Source: Desulfobacteraceae bacterium
GTDB taxonomy: Bacteria > Desulfobacterota > Desulfobacteria > Desulfobacterales > ETH-SRB1
Assembly (NCBI GenBank): GCA_028571455.1
Contig: JAPVVG010000208.1
Location: 1-55,228 of the forward strand
Length of the DNA: 55,228 nucleotides
Direction of reading: 5' to 3'
The position numbers were made by a program, and so were the translations under genes. Under the pieces are notes generated by a model. It searched no databases. It saw only the letters and a list, made by a program, of their open reading frames with translations, and was not told the DNA's origin. This document shows, in pieces, positions 9,567 to 18,822 of the stretch (the first letter of the stretch is position 1; the number at the start of each line of letters is the position of its first letter).

Positions 9567-9599
9567 CCTGCCCGCTCGTGCCTTGCAATGGCAGGCGGG
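9567..9599. repeat. GC-rich palindrome inserted in a TGTGTTCATCTGTGTCC-like repeat
   Basis: A 33-bp hairpin begins CCTGCCCGC, ends GGCAGGCGGG and is followed by TCT. Excision joins TGTTCA to TCTGTGTCC, restoring a common intergenic repeat without any duplication. Confidence 0.8.
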
Positions 9600-9640
9600 T
9601 CTGTGTCCCAAAAAATATTCCTATACTATTCAATTGAGCG

Positions 9641-10561
9641 TTATTGCTCGATTAAGGCTTTACCGTGTTCATCGGATGGCAGTTCACCCTCGCGACCCAT
9701 TTTGGCTTTTTGTAAGTTTTCACCTGCCTTCAAATAATATGTTGGCCTGACCTCGATGGCCTTCTCAAAAGAACGAATTGCCTTATCCCGCTCTCCCATC
9801 TTCAGGTAAACAAACCCCATGTTATTATAAGCCTTTGATTCATCTCCGCCTTTTTTAAAAGCCTCCATTGCCAATTGGTATCTGCCAAGCTTGGCTAACG
9901 CCATACCCAGGTTATTGTAAATTTTGGCATTAGATCTGTCAATTTTTAACGCTTTATTGAAAGCCTGGACCGCCTTTTCATATTTCCCCATCAGGGAGTA
10001 AGATATCCCCAGGTTATTATATAAAAACCCCTTGCGAGGCTTCAATGCAATGGCGGATTTATATTCAAGAGCAGAAAGATTATATTTTCCCTGTTGGTCA
10101 TAAATAATTCCCAGTAGATTATGTGCCTTCCATAACTTTGGGTCCAGTTCAACAGCTTTGCTTAAATGCTTTACTGCTTCTTCATTTTTTTTCAAACGAA
10201 AATAAGCCTGCCCAAGCCCCTGAAAAGCCGGCGCATACGCCGGATCTTTATCTATTACTTTCTGAAATTCCCGAATGGCGGCCTGATCAGACTTGCCTTT
10301 GAGAAAAACAAGACCTTTCTTATACCGGACCCTTGTATTTTCTGGATCAAGCTTAAGATATTTATTATATTCTATCAGGGCAAGCTGGAGGTTCCCCTGG
10401 TTAAAGTAAATATCCCCTAATCTTTCAATCTCGGAACCTGACATGTTCTGCGCAGATAAATCCTTGCGCAAATTATTTTGTTGCTGGGCACATCCGGATA
10501 CTCCCCCGGCCATGACCATAAGTGTTACCAACATGTTGAAAAAAATATCTTTTTTGAACAC
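9641..10561 (-). CDS. tadD: TPR-repeat lipoprotein, TadD-like
   Basis: About 306 residues. A basic KKD stretch, hydrophobic segment and lipobox VSGC indicate an outer-membrane-directed lipoprotein. The rest is six or more consecutive tetratricopeptide repeats (for example APAFQGLGQAYFRLKKNEEA, KIYNNLGMALAKLGRYQLA). TadD proteins of Tad loci are TPR lipoproteins needed for pilus assembly or secretin placement. The longest frame starts at GTG 10582, but that codon lies in a GTCTTTGTGGCTGAAC repeat. GTG 10561 keeps the basic n-region and is preferred over ATG 10534. It is 58 bases after tadC in the same direction. Gene assignment rests on position and architecture. Confidence 0.8.
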   Translation of the reverse strand: MFKKDIFFNMLVTLMVMAGGVSGCAQQQNNLRKDLSAQNMSGSEIERLGDIYFNQGNLQLALIEYNKYLKLDPENTRVRYKKGLVFLKGKSDQAAIREFQKVIDKDPAYAPAFQGLGQAYFRLKKNEEAVKHLSKAVELDPKLWKAHNLLGIIYDQQGKYNLSALEYKSAIALKPRKGFLYNNLGISYSLMGKYEKAVQAFNKALKIDRSNAKIYNNLGMALAKLGRYQLAMEAFKKGGDESKAYNNMGFVYLKMGERDKAIRSFEKAIEVRPTYYLKAGENLQKAKMGREGELPSDEHGKALIEQ

Positions 10562-10619
10562 TTTTATTAATAGTTCAGCCACAAAGACCCTAACCCGGAC
10601 AAACCGGAACCAAAAATAT

Positions 10620-11606
10620 TTACCCTAAAGCAGCTCCTTTGAATATTACCTCATAGATATTAATAACTGCCGGACCTAATATCGCTACAAACAGAGACGG
10701 AAAGATAAATAAAATTAAGGGAAAGATCAATTTTACCGGAATTTTTGCGGCCCTTTCTTCAGCCCGCTGATATCTCTGAACTCTCATGGTGTCTGAATAT
10801 ACTTTTAGAGCTTGTCCTACACTGGTGCCGAATTTATCCGTTTGAATAAGCAGCGTCGCCAGACTATTCACTTCATCCAGATCAGTTCTCATGGCAAGAT
10901 TTCTTAAGGCATCTTTACGCAACTTTCCGGCCCTCATTTCCAGGTTATAAAGTTTAAGTTCACCGCTTAATACTTTGTTATCCAATTCTATTTCTTTTGC
11001 AACCCGATTAATCGCTGAATCCAGGCCCATCCCTGCTTCCACGCAGACAACCAGAAGATCGAGTGCATCCGGAAAACCATTTAGAATTATTTCCTTTCTT
11101 CTGGCAATTTTAAATCGCAGCCAGAGATCCGGCATATAATAGCCTAAAATTGCCAGCATGGTAAGGATGGTCACCATTTGAGCCGCACTGATCGGAGCAC
11201 CAGGAATCAACACTCGATATAGAAAAACCAAAAACGCCGGAAAAAATGCAAGGAGTAATTTTGCCCCCCAGTAGACAGCTCGTGCGTTTTCCCGGTGTAC
11301 GCCCGCCTTAAGAAAAACAGGTCTCAATTTGGTATAATCTATCAATTTGTCAATAGGCCGTGTACGCTTACCTATATTGCCTAAAAAATTCAGAAATCGG
11401 GTTTGGATCCCCCCACGTGTTTGTGTGGGTATAGTTTCTGACGGCATCACTGCCGTTTCCCCGGCATCCTGCTTAATTTTCCCCAAGAGGATTTGTTTTT
11501 TTGCATGACTTCGCACATATATCACTATGCCTGCGATTGCCAGGACCAGGGATAAAAAGACCACACCTGAAATAATAATAGGAAAATATTCGAGTGAAAT
11601 ATTCAT
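10620..11606 (-). CDS. tadC: TadC, Flp pilus inner-membrane platform protein
   Basis: 328 residues of the GspF/TadC family. One N-terminal helix is followed by a cytoplasmic region, then a helix pair (about 105-165), the conserved cytoplasmic domain with FPDALDLLVVCVEAGMGLDSAI, and two C-terminal helices ending in PSLFVAILGPAVINIYE. With TadB it forms the inner-membrane platform driven by the TadA ATPase. It lies 113 bases downstream of tadB; that gap holds a CCAGTATCCAG-type repeat. Confidence 0.93.
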   Translation of the reverse strand: MNISLEYFPIIISGVVFLSLVLAIAGIVIYVRSHAKKQILLGKIKQDAGETAVMPSETIPTQTRGGIQTRFLNFLGNIGKRTRPIDKLIDYTKLRPVFLKAGVHRENARAVYWGAKLLLAFFPAFLVFLYRVLIPGAPISAAQMVTILTMLAILGYYMPDLWLRFKIARRKEIILNGFPDALDLLVVCVEAGMGLDSAINRVAKEIELDNKVLSGELKLYNLEMRAGKLRKDALRNLAMRTDLDEVNSLATLLIQTDKFGTSVGQALKVYSDTMRVQRYQRAEERAAKIPVKLIFPLILFIFPSLFVAILGPAVINIYEVIFKGAALG

Positions 11607-11719
11607 TATCTTTAATGACCTCTAAATATTTTTATAAAATTCAGACCTCGATATTTCGTTAAAAATCGCGTCTTTTTTTACCAGTATCCAGTTACAAGTA
11701 TCCAGCATCAAGCATCCAG

Positions 11720-12688
11720 CTACACTTTAATATTAACCATCCTTCTCATCACCAGGGCGCCTAAGAGCATCAAGAACAAGGCAACGCCACACATTATTCT
11801 TCCGACCGGTTCTATAAACAATATTTTAATATATTCCGGGTTAACAATAAAAAGGGCTCCTATTATAAAAAAAGGAAGAGCCAGAAGCACATACATAGAC
11901 AATTTTCCCTCGGCAGCCAGTGTTCTGACCTTACCGAACAGTTTATATCTTTCGCGGATGAGATAAGCAATATTCTCCATAATCTCTGCAAGGTTTCCGC
12001 CGGTTTCCTGCTGCAAAATCACGGCAATCACAAAAAAGTTCAAGTCCTTGCATTCTACCCGTTGGGCAAAATTTTTCAGTGCATCGGAAACACCAAGCCC
12101 AAAATTAATTTCGTCCAGGGTCATACTGAATTCCGTACCCAATGGATCATCAAATTCATCGGCTGCCATTTTCATGCCGGTTGAAAAGGCATGACCGGCC
12201 CTCAAGGAACGGGCCATCAAGTCCAAAGACTCGGGCAACTGAGCCTGAAATTTTTTCATCCTTTGATTTTTCTTGATGTAAAGATAAAGGAAAGGAAGGC
12301 TGCCTAAACATATCGAAAAGATCACAGACAGTGTTGTCCCTATTCTCAAAAAATAAAAGCCAAGAAAGCCGGCGCCTGCAAAAAAAAGAGCGAGCAATAT
12401 GAAAAAACCTGCGGGGAACCGGGCATTTGCCAGATATCTTAATCGATCCAGGCGCTCAATCATAGTAATATGCAAAAGGATTTTATTTAACAGCGGAATT
12501 TCGCTCAACACCCGTTTTCGCACAAGATCCGGCAATTCATCTATCTGTTTGGCGGATGAAATTTTCCTGAGTTGTTTTCGAATTCTGGCACGATCGGGGT
12601 TTTTTGAGTTTCTATAGGAATAAGTAATTAATTCAATGACCGATACAACTACGATAAAAATGCCGACTGTAAGGATAAGGATATTCAT
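11720..12688 (-). CDS. tadB: TadB, Flp pilus inner-membrane platform protein
   Basis: 322 residues from ATG 12688 (MNILILTVGIF), preceded by AAAGGAC. The frame is open further upstream to 12787, but those codons are translated from the ATTCGACGTTGGATGTTC repeat, so that extension is rejected. The T2SSF signature is LPESLDLMARSLRAGHAF, followed by a long amphipathic stretch and VILQQETGGNLAEIMENIA. Helices lie at about residues 1-20, 90-135 and 260-320. It pairs with TadC as the machine platform. Confidence 0.93.
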   Translation of the reverse strand: MNILILTVGIFIVVVSVIELITYSYRNSKNPDRARIRKQLRKISSAKQIDELPDLVRKRVLSEIPLLNKILLHITMIERLDRLRYLANARFPAGFFILLALFFAGAGFLGFYFLRIGTTLSVIFSICLGSLPFLYLYIKKNQRMKKFQAQLPESLDLMARSLRAGHAFSTGMKMAADEFDDPLGTEFSMTLDEINFGLGVSDALKNFAQRVECKDLNFFVIAVILQQETGGNLAEIMENIAYLIRERYKLFGKVRTLAAEGKLSMYVLLALPFFIIGALFIVNPEYIKILFIEPVGRIMCGVALFLMLLGALVMRRMVNIKV

Positions 12689-13013
12689 TGTTTTGTCCTT
12701 TTGAGCATGAATTCTCCAAGAAATATAAAGATGAACGTCCAACATCGAACATCCAACGTCGAATAATGATGTCGCTTCGCTCCTCAAATTATTATTAAAT
12801 CGAATAAAAAAACCAATACGAATATTGAAAGACTATTTTTGGTTCTTTTCAGATGTTCATCTCTTTTTCCATTCAACATTCAACATTCGATGTTCATTTT
12901 TCTTCAGTCCCTCAGACCTCAGACCTCTGACCTCTGACCTCTGTTTCTTTATCTTTTCCCATTCATCATTCGATGTTGGACGTTCGGTGTTCGATGTTCA
13001 TCTTTTTAATGGA
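12689..13013. repeat. Cluster of GATGTTCGATGTTCAT-type repeats between tadA and tadB
   Basis: This 325-bp gap inside the pilus operon is filled with short units: ATTCGATGTTCATTT and CGATGTTGGACGTTC variants (12730-12765, 12870-12900, 12960-13002), plus a tandem run of CAGACCTCTGACCT units (about 12913-12945). No gene is supported. Such a block inside an otherwise tight operon indicates later repeat insertion. Confidence 0.8.
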
Positions 13014-14342
13014 TCATACTTCAAAAATCCTATCCGGATCGAATATTTCACGAGGAACGGATATACCTGCGACGGTAAATTTATCCAGAAACCTGGGTCG
13101 GACACCATGAAACTTGAAGTGCCCCTGTACCTTTCCGTCCTCGGCAACGCCGGTTTGCCTGAATGAAAAGATTTCCTGCAGCGTGATAATATTGCCTTCC
13201 ATACCGGTAAGCTCCTGGATGCTGAGAAGTTTTCTCGTGCCATCCGGAAAACGAGAAATCTGGATAATAATATCCAAGGCCGAAGAAATAAATCTTCTTG
13301 TAAACTCGTTGGAAATTTCCAGCTTGGACATAGCAACCATACTTTCCAGGCGCATTAGAGCATCCCGGGAAGAGTTGGCATGAATCGTTGTTAGAGATCC
13401 CTCATGCCCGGTATTCATGGCCTGTAACATATCAAACGCCTCTGCCCCCCGGACCTCGCCCACAACAATTCGATCCGGACGCATTCTTAAACTGTTTCTC
13501 ACAAGGTCCCGCGTCGTTACCTCGCCTTTGCCTTCAATATTCGCGGGCCGGCTCTCCAGCCTGACCAGGTGCTCCTGCTTAAGCTGCAATTCAGCAGCAT
13601 CTTCAATGGTGACAATCCGCTCTTCTTCGGGTATGGACTGGGAAAGGCAATTTAATAAGGTTGTTTTTCCGCTGCCCGTACCCCCTGAGATGAGAACATT
13701 CAATTTTGCCTTAACAATTCCCTGCATTATCTCTCCGATCTCTTTGGTAAATGATCTCAGGAGGATAAGGTCCTTTAACATAAGCGGATCCCTGCCAAAG
13801 CGACGGATAGACATAGTAGGGCCGTCTATGGCCAGAGGAGGAATGATAACATTGACTCTGGAACCGTCAGAAAGCCGGGCATCCACCATGGGAGAAGATT
13901 CATCAATCCGGCGTCCTACGGATGAAACAATCTTATCAATAATTCTCATCAAGTGGACATCGTCTTTAAACTTTGATTCTGATAGTTCCAGCTTGCCGAA
14001 TCTTTCTATAAAAATCTGTTTGTAGCTATTGACCAGAATATCAGAAATCGTATCGTCTTTAAGAAATGGCTCCAGGGGACCGAGTCCCAGCACTTCATCC
14101 TCTATTTCCGAAAAAAGATTTTCTCTTTCGGTTAAATTGAGGGGAACCCTGTTTTCCTGTTCCTCAAGAACCCGCTTCACCAATGTTCTGATCTGAGATT
14201 TGACAAGATTTTTATCCAGAGAATCAATCATCGTCAGATCCATAAGATCGAGTAAACTATCATGAATTCTGGTTTTCAGTTCAAAATAGTCATCCGATGC
14301 GCGTTCCCTGAAGCCAGGCGCTGTATCATAATCTAAACGCAT
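13014..14342 (-). CDS. tadA: TadA/CpaF, Flp pilus assembly ATPase
   Basis: 442 residues. Hexameric cytoplasmic ATPase that powers Tad pilus extension and retraction. Motifs in order: Walker A GGTGSGKT (220-227), Asp box VTIEDAAEL (244-252), Walker B RIVVGEVRG (291-299) and His box GHEGSLTTIHAN (312-323). The N-terminal region with EDEVLGLGPLEPFL is typical of CpaF. It ends 326 bases before tadB, the gap being repeats, and follows tadZ by 86 bases. Confidence 0.97.
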   Translation of the reverse strand: MRLDYDTAPGFRERASDDYFELKTRIHDSLLDLMDLTMIDSLDKNLVKSQIRTLVKRVLEEQENRVPLNLTERENLFSEIEDEVLGLGPLEPFLKDDTISDILVNSYKQIFIERFGKLELSESKFKDDVHLMRIIDKIVSSVGRRIDESSPMVDARLSDGSRVNVIIPPLAIDGPTMSIRRFGRDPLMLKDLILLRSFTKEIGEIMQGIVKAKLNVLISGGTGSGKTTLLNCLSQSIPEEERIVTIEDAAELQLKQEHLVRLESRPANIEGKGEVTTRDLVRNSLRMRPDRIVVGEVRGAEAFDMLQAMNTGHEGSLTTIHANSSRDALMRLESMVAMSKLEISNEFTRRFISSALDIIIQISRFPDGTRKLLSIQELTGMEGNIITLQEIFSFRQTGVAEDGKVQGHFKFHGVRPRFLDKFTVAGISVPREIFDPDRIFEV

Positions 14343-14428
14343 TTGAATTATAACCTTCCTGTTTTATATAGATTGTCATATAACTCAACTACTCCGTGAA
14401 TTCTTGCAAATATTTTTTGCCATAAAAG

Positions 14429-15586
14429 CTATCGCTTTCCAAAAATTCCCCACCCCTTTTTTTCCTGTTTTTCGGATTCAGGACACAGCTCGGAAGCCAA
14501 TTGTTGGAAGTTTTTGGTAATTTCTTCCCGGGGTGCAAATTGAGCAAGGGCTTTGCCCCTGTTTATGGCGGTTACCGTTGTCTGATAGTCATTGGGAATT
14601 GTCCAGAATATCTTTTTTTCCAAAGAAATTTCCGCGTCTTTGACGGAAATTTCCGATTTTTTTAAATACCGATTGATAATAATTTTAATGTTTTCTTTTT
14701 TGGGAACCCCAAAATCGGAAAATGTTTTCAAAAGCTTATTGGTATTGGATAGACAAGGAAGGCTTAAAGCAGAAATCAGCAGAACCGTGTCCGACATTTC
14801 CAGAATTTTTAAAGAGATATCCCCCAGAGACTGGCCGCTGTCAATAATGATAAAATCGAACATTCTACGCATAACTATGAGAAGGCGCTCCATAATAGCA
14901 GGCGTTGCCATATTCTGATTGCTCAAGTAACTCGGGGATGGGAGGACACATACTCCCGAACTATCTACGGACAGGATGTTTTTCAAAAAAGTATCATCAA
15001 GGCGGGAAATGTTTTTGGTAATTTCGCTCCAGTTATACTTCGGCTCTATCTCCAGGAAAAGGGGTATATCCCCAAACAAAAGATTCATGTCAATTAATGC
15101 CACGGATTGGACACTTTTCTTTTCGACCAGACTGACCGCCAGATTGACGGCAATTGTTGTTGTCCCCACTCCTCCCTTGCTCCCCATTATATTTATAATC
15201 TTTCCGTCTTTGAAAGTTTCACGATGGGCTTCTTTTTCCTTTCTTCCTTTAAATCCTTCCAGAGCGAGTTTGATTTCTTGATCTTCAACCGGTGTGCTGA
15301 AAAATTCTCTTGCCCCGATTCTTATAGCTTGCCTGAGCACAGCCTGGTCCGAATGGGACGAAGCAAAAAAGACCTCGCCGACTTCGCCCGAAGTTAACAT
15401 ATCCTGGATCAAAAGAATTTCTTTTTCGACATTATCTCCCAGTTCAAAAATTAAAAGCTCGGATCGTTCTTTAGACGTCAGCCCCTGAATATTAAACCCT
15501 CCGACCTTCTGAAGAGCCGTTTCAAGCTGACTTTTCAATTTCTGATCTTTTATCTCTAACTTAACCGATAATTTTCCTTCCGCCAC
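14429..15586 (-). CDS. tadZ: TadZ/CpaE, ParA-like pilus localisation ATPase
   Basis: 385 residues. An N-terminal receiver-like domain without an obvious phosphorylation site (about 1-110) precedes a MinD/ParA ATPase domain. The deviant Walker A is MGSKGGVGTTT (134-144), followed by VALIDMNLLFGDIPL and FIIIDSGQSLGD. TadZ/CpaE marks the cell pole and recruits TadA. A basic C-terminus (EKQEKKGWGIFGKR) may aid membrane contact. It lies between tadG and tadA. Confidence 0.93.
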   Translation of the reverse strand: MAEGKLSVKLEIKDQKLKSQLETALQKVGGFNIQGLTSKERSELLIFELGDNVEKEILLIQDMLTSGEVGEVFFASSHSDQAVLRQAIRIGAREFFSTPVEDQEIKLALEGFKGRKEKEAHRETFKDGKIINIMGSKGGVGTTTIAVNLAVSLVEKKSVQSVALIDMNLLFGDIPLFLEIEPKYNWSEITKNISRLDDTFLKNILSVDSSGVCVLPSPSYLSNQNMATPAIMERLLIVMRRMFDFIIIDSGQSLGDISLKILEMSDTVLLISALSLPCLSNTNKLLKTFSDFGVPKKENIKIIINRYLKKSEISVKDAEISLEKKIFWTIPNDYQTTVTAINRGKALAQFAPREEITKNFQQLASELCPESEKQEKKGWGIFGKR

Positions 15587-15699
15587 GGTTTATTCCTCTC
15601 TCACTGTTATGAGCTTGTATAACTTATTGAACCTTTGAACTTGTTATCATATCCGTTTTTAAATTGATAACATTCCTGCCCTCTGATTATTTAAAAATA

Positions 15700-17148
15700 T
15701 CATTCAACCAAATTGGGTATGTAGCCTAAGATATTACCGACACCGGCACCTTCCCCTCGTTTTTGTATAGGTGACCATTCACAGGCATCAAAATAAACCT
15801 GTAAGGTCTTACTAGGTTGTGGAGTAATATTGTAAACATAAACTTTGGCAAATCCTTTAATCTCTAACTTCCCGGTTGGATTTCCACATTCACCTACATC
15901 AGGATCAGGATCAGCATAGATTGGCAGGAACGTTGTCCATATTAAATCCCAATCTATTCTTAGATTCAAATCATCACTTGTAGGGATAGTTCCTGGCCGT
16001 TCGGCAGTCAGTTTATCAATCGCATCATCAGAGGGATCAGTATCATTAGGAGGTTCATATTCAGTATCATGTGTTCTAAAATAATCGTAAAGTGCTACCA
16101 TGGGCGCAGGGGCATTCGCATCTCCGGTGAATAAGGCTCCAATAGTTCCACCCTGAAAAATAAACTCCGTGCCCTCAAGATCTGCTCCTTCTGCTGGAGC
16201 CCGTGCAGGCAGATCATAGCCCGAATAATCCTCGAAGTGATCAGGAGGTATAGTAGCTGGAGGTACAGGAGTTTCTAACCACCAGGCTTCACCTTCTGAT
16301 AGATTAGTATCATTTTCATCAATATCACCATCGGGCTCTGTATCAGTCGGACCTACGTCACATCCAGCACTTGGGCATCCATCGCCGGTTATCATCCCCA
16401 GAAGTCTACCATCCATAAGATTTGCATTAATACTATCATTCTCAAAATTATTCCAGCCCGCACAGCTAAGCCCGGTGTTAGTAAAATCGATATCCTGTTG
16501 ACAATCATGTGTTCCATTAAACAAATTGATGGAAAGACCAATAGGCAACTGAATCTCATGAACTTCGCCCACTGGAGTCAAAGCGGCAATTGCATCAGCC
16601 CTGACATCAACGGTTTGAATGCCGAATATCCTTGCAAAGAATGTTGTTATAGGTCCTTCGGCTGATTTGGGGTCACTGTCTCTCCGGGCGGTAACCTTAA
16701 TCGCGGTAGGCTTATCATTATCAGTAATTGGAATCCCACCCGAAGTATCACTATTATCAAACGTACAGGTGCTGACAGACAAAGCGCTATTTGCATTCCA
16801 CGCGTTATCAATCCACCTTCCAAATTCCACATCGCTATCATCAATGCTGATATTCAGCCCGGCCGCTTTATTAGCAAATGCTGTATCTTTCGCGGCGGTT
16901 CTGATCAAATCACAATCAGTACCACTGATCGGGGGCGTATTTAAGTATTGGTCACCCATGTTCCCAGCTCCGGCCAATGCCGCAGCATCGGCAATATCCT
17001 GGAGCTCGTTTTTTGTTGCCGCCAGATAACCTATGTCCACTGCTAAGGCAACAAAACCTATAAGCATTACAAGCGCGATGGCGACAATGATAGCTGTTGC
17101 TCCCCGCTGATTTTTAAATTTTGATATGAGTTGATGGTATGTTTTCAT
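15700..17148 (-). CDS. tadG: TadG-like minor pilin / pilus-associated protein
   Basis: 482 residues. The N-terminus has a short basic leader, then RGATAIIVAIALVMLIGFVA and DIGYLAATKNELQDIADAAA, the Tad/TadG N-terminal helix signature (Flp pilus-assembly TadG-like domain). The rest is an extended, very acidic periplasmic domain rich in Asp-Pro and Thr (for example EPPNDTDPSDDAID). Paired Cys in CDVG and CGNPTG regions suggest disulfides. No VWA metal site is visible. It is 32 bases downstream of a tadE gene. Confidence 0.85.
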   Translation of the reverse strand: MKTYHQLISKFKNQRGATAIIVAIALVMLIGFVALAVDIGYLAATKNELQDIADAAALAGAGNMGDQYLNTPPISGTDCDLIRTAAKDTAFANKAAGLNISIDDSDVEFGRWIDNAWNANSALSVSTCTFDNSDTSGGIPITDNDKPTAIKVTARRDSDPKSAEGPITTFFARIFGIQTVDVRADAIAALTPVGEVHEIQLPIGLSINLFNGTHDCQQDIDFTNTGLSCAGWNNFENDSINANLMDGRLLGMITGDGCPSAGCDVGPTDTEPDGDIDENDTNLSEGEAWWLETPVPPATIPPDHFEDYSGYDLPARAPAEGADLEGTEFIFQGGTIGALFTGDANAPAPMVALYDYFRTHDTEYEPPNDTDPSDDAIDKLTAERPGTIPTSDDLNLRIDWDLIWTTFLPIYADPDPDVGECGNPTGKLEIKGFAKVYVYNITPQPSKTLQVYFDACEWSPIQKRGEGAGVGNILGYIPNLVE

Positions 17149-17180
17149 TTTTTATTCCCCGCTCAATCATATTCTGTCTA

Positions 17181-17633
17181 TTATTCCATTTTCATGATTG
17201 TTTTGGCATTCAAGGTAATCGGACCAAAAGCTGATAGGACCAAAAAATCATAATCGTAAGTAACTACAACTTTAAGATCACATCCAAAAGAAGTGCATCT
17301 ATCAATTGCAGGGTTAAACGTGGTAGAATCATTGTTAATCGTTAAAAGATCAATATCTGCCTTTTCAAGCGTAGCTAATCCAAAGGTAACAAGATATGCT
17401 TTACCGTATTTTATAACTTCATCCTCAATAGCACCGTTACTTAATCTTGGAGTCCGCGAAACTATCCCTGCCCGTGCTCCTTCCCGACAGGCGTTGGTAA
17501 TGATTTGTTTATTGTATAAGAGCAAACCGCCTTCGATAATTCCAAAAAGCAGGAAAATAAGCAAAGGCAAAATAATGGCAAATTCTACTACTGCACCTCC
17601 ATTCTGGTTTTTTATTATCATTTTCGGTTTCAT
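17181..17633 (-). CDS. tadE: TadE-family pseudopilin (first copy downstream)
   Basis: About 150 residues. The start MKPKMIIKNQNGGAVVEF leads directly into a hydrophobic helix (AIILPLLIFLLFGIIEGGLL), as in TadE-like pseudopilins cleaved by the Tad prepilin peptidase. The region ITNACREGARAG is the conserved family signature. ATG 17633 is chosen over GTG 17645 because it gives the usual short basic leader; neither has a strong ribosome site. It forms a pair with the next tadE gene, probably by duplication. Confidence 0.9.
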   Translation of the reverse strand: MKPKMIIKNQNGGAVVEFAIILPLLIFLLFGIIEGGLLLYNKQIITNACREGARAGIVSRTPRLSNGAIEDEVIKYGKAYLVTFGLATLEKADIDLLTINNDSTTFNPAIDRCTSFGCDLKVVVTYDYDFLVLSAFGPITLNAKTIMKME

Positions 17634-17690
17634 TGCTACAGGCACAATATTACTATTTATTTTTAGGCGTTACAGCTTAAAAAAATCTAT

Positions 17691-18134
17691 CTACGACGAA
17701 GTTCCTTCCATTTTCATTAATGTCCGGCCAACGATTTTTTTTGTTAAGCCAAAACCAAAGAGGGACGGAACCAAAAAACTATAATCGTATTCTACTTGAA
17801 CTGAAAAGTTGTCTCCAAAGTTAGAGGGCCTAGTACTGGGAGTAAGTGTGATATCATCATCTTCTACAGTATTACCACTGAAGTCAATGACGCGCGAATC
17901 ACAATATAATGTGACTATATCTTTAACAGCCTGGTTATCCGAGGAATCAGGTCCAGTATTGACTATTCCTGCTCGCGCGCCTTCCCGGCTGGCATTGATA
18001 ATAACTTGCGAGTTGTACCAAAGCAGACCGAACTCACAAATTCCAATAACCAGCAAAACCAGCAATGGAGCCACAATGGCAAATTCTACTACTGCTGCCC
18101 CTTTCTGGTCTTTTATGGTCATTTTTGTTTTCAT
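17691..18134 (-). CDS. tadE: TadE-family pseudopilin (second copy)
   Basis: 147 residues with the same plan as its neighbour: basic leader MKTKMTIKDQKG, hydrophobic helix AAVVEFAIVAPLLVLLVIG, and INASREGARAG after it. The two products align along their length (both end in a GFG/AFGPI region then KMEG or KME), so they are paralogues from a tandem duplication. They probably act as minor pilins priming Flp assembly. Confidence 0.9.
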   Translation of the reverse strand: MKTKMTIKDQKGAAVVEFAIVAPLLVLLVIGICEFGLLWYNSQVIINASREGARAGIVNTGPDSSDNQAVKDIVTLYCDSRVIDFSGNTVEDDDITLTPSTRPSNFGDNFSVQVEYDYSFLVPSLFGFGLTKKIVGRTLMKMEGTSS

Positions 18135-18269
18135 TATTTGGATATCAACTTTACCAAATACTGGTTTTGGGTTTTAAGTTTTTAGTCACTTAGTTGTGCG
18201 ATTTGTGCATGTTATGTGAAAAAATATTTAAATTTAACAAGTGTGAAGTGACTAAAATGATCTAAAGTT

Positions 18270-18305
18270 TACCCTGTGGAATGCGGAGCCTATTCCTCCG
18301 GGGTT
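18270..18305 (+). repeat. Short dispersed repeat (GTGGAATGCGNAGCCTATTC)
   Basis: The unit GTGGAATGCG-AGCCTATTCCTC-GGGGT occurs here and at about 22481-22510, with two differences. Both lie between pilus-locus genes. Origin unknown. Confidence 0.7.
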
Positions 18306-18362
18306 GAGCAATTCTATCTCACTTCAAACTTTTCCGGTTTATCCGGTTTAGAAATCTCAGCG

Positions 18363-18665
18363 CTATTGAATCGTAAACGATGTTGAGGTTTTAACCTCTT
18401 TTTGCTCCTTGAAAGACTTTTTGCGGTTATCCAAATTATGTTCGACTACCTGTCCGTCAAGCCCAATTACCGGCTCTACGGTCTTTCCGGCCTCAGGGTT
18501 TAAAATCTGGTTATTTTTGGCTGCTTCAAAGGATTTCCCCCAGTTCATATCCAGATTTTGTGCTCTTTTACCCTCGGGCAGGTTCCCGGCACAGCCCCAT
18601 AACGTGACAACAGAGAAAACAGCCAGCACTACGATCAGTATGATATTGCCTTTAAGCATCTTCAT
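18363..18665 (-). CDS. Small lipoprotein of the Tad locus
   Basis: 100 residues from ATG 18665 (MKMLKGNIILIVVLAVF), preceded by GGAGG at a good distance. The lipobox is LWGC. The frame extends upstream to 18704, but those codons read through a GTGTCTTTGTGGCTAACC repeat and are rejected. The mature region is short, hydrophilic and Lys/Asn-rich. Its place between the secretin rcpA and the tadE genes suggests a secretin pilotin or periplasmic partner, as RcpB plays elsewhere; homology to RcpB cannot be judged here. Confidence 0.75.
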   Translation of the reverse strand: MKMLKGNIILIVVLAVFSVVTLWGCAGNLPEGKRAQNLDMNWGKSFEAAKNNQILNPEAGKTVEPVIGLDGQVVEHNLDNRKKSFKEQKEVKTSTSFTIQ

Positions 18666-18688
18666 TTTATCCTCCAATTTACAATAGG

Positions 18689-18815
18689 TTAGCCACAAAG
18701 ACACGAAGACACCAAAGATTATAATATAACTCTTTTAATGCCATTTTTAATAAATAGTTTTGCCACAAATACACAAAGGATATATTTATTATTCTTCCTT
18801 TGTGCCTTAGTGGCT
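18689..18815. repeat. GTGCCTTTGTGGC repeats in inverted pair
   Basis: One unit (18689-18720) is followed by an inverted pair: TGCCACAAATACACAAAGGA at 18761-18780 and TCCTTTGTGCCTTAGTGGC at 18797-18815. This hairpin lies between rcpA and the small lipoprotein gene and could alter read-through. Confidence 0.8.
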
Positions 18816-18822
18816 GGACTGC

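Noticed and set aside
12860..13002. Cluster of regularly repeated short units that looks like a possible CRISPR array
   Set aside because: Units are unequal, overlap, have no unique spacers, and no cas gene is present.
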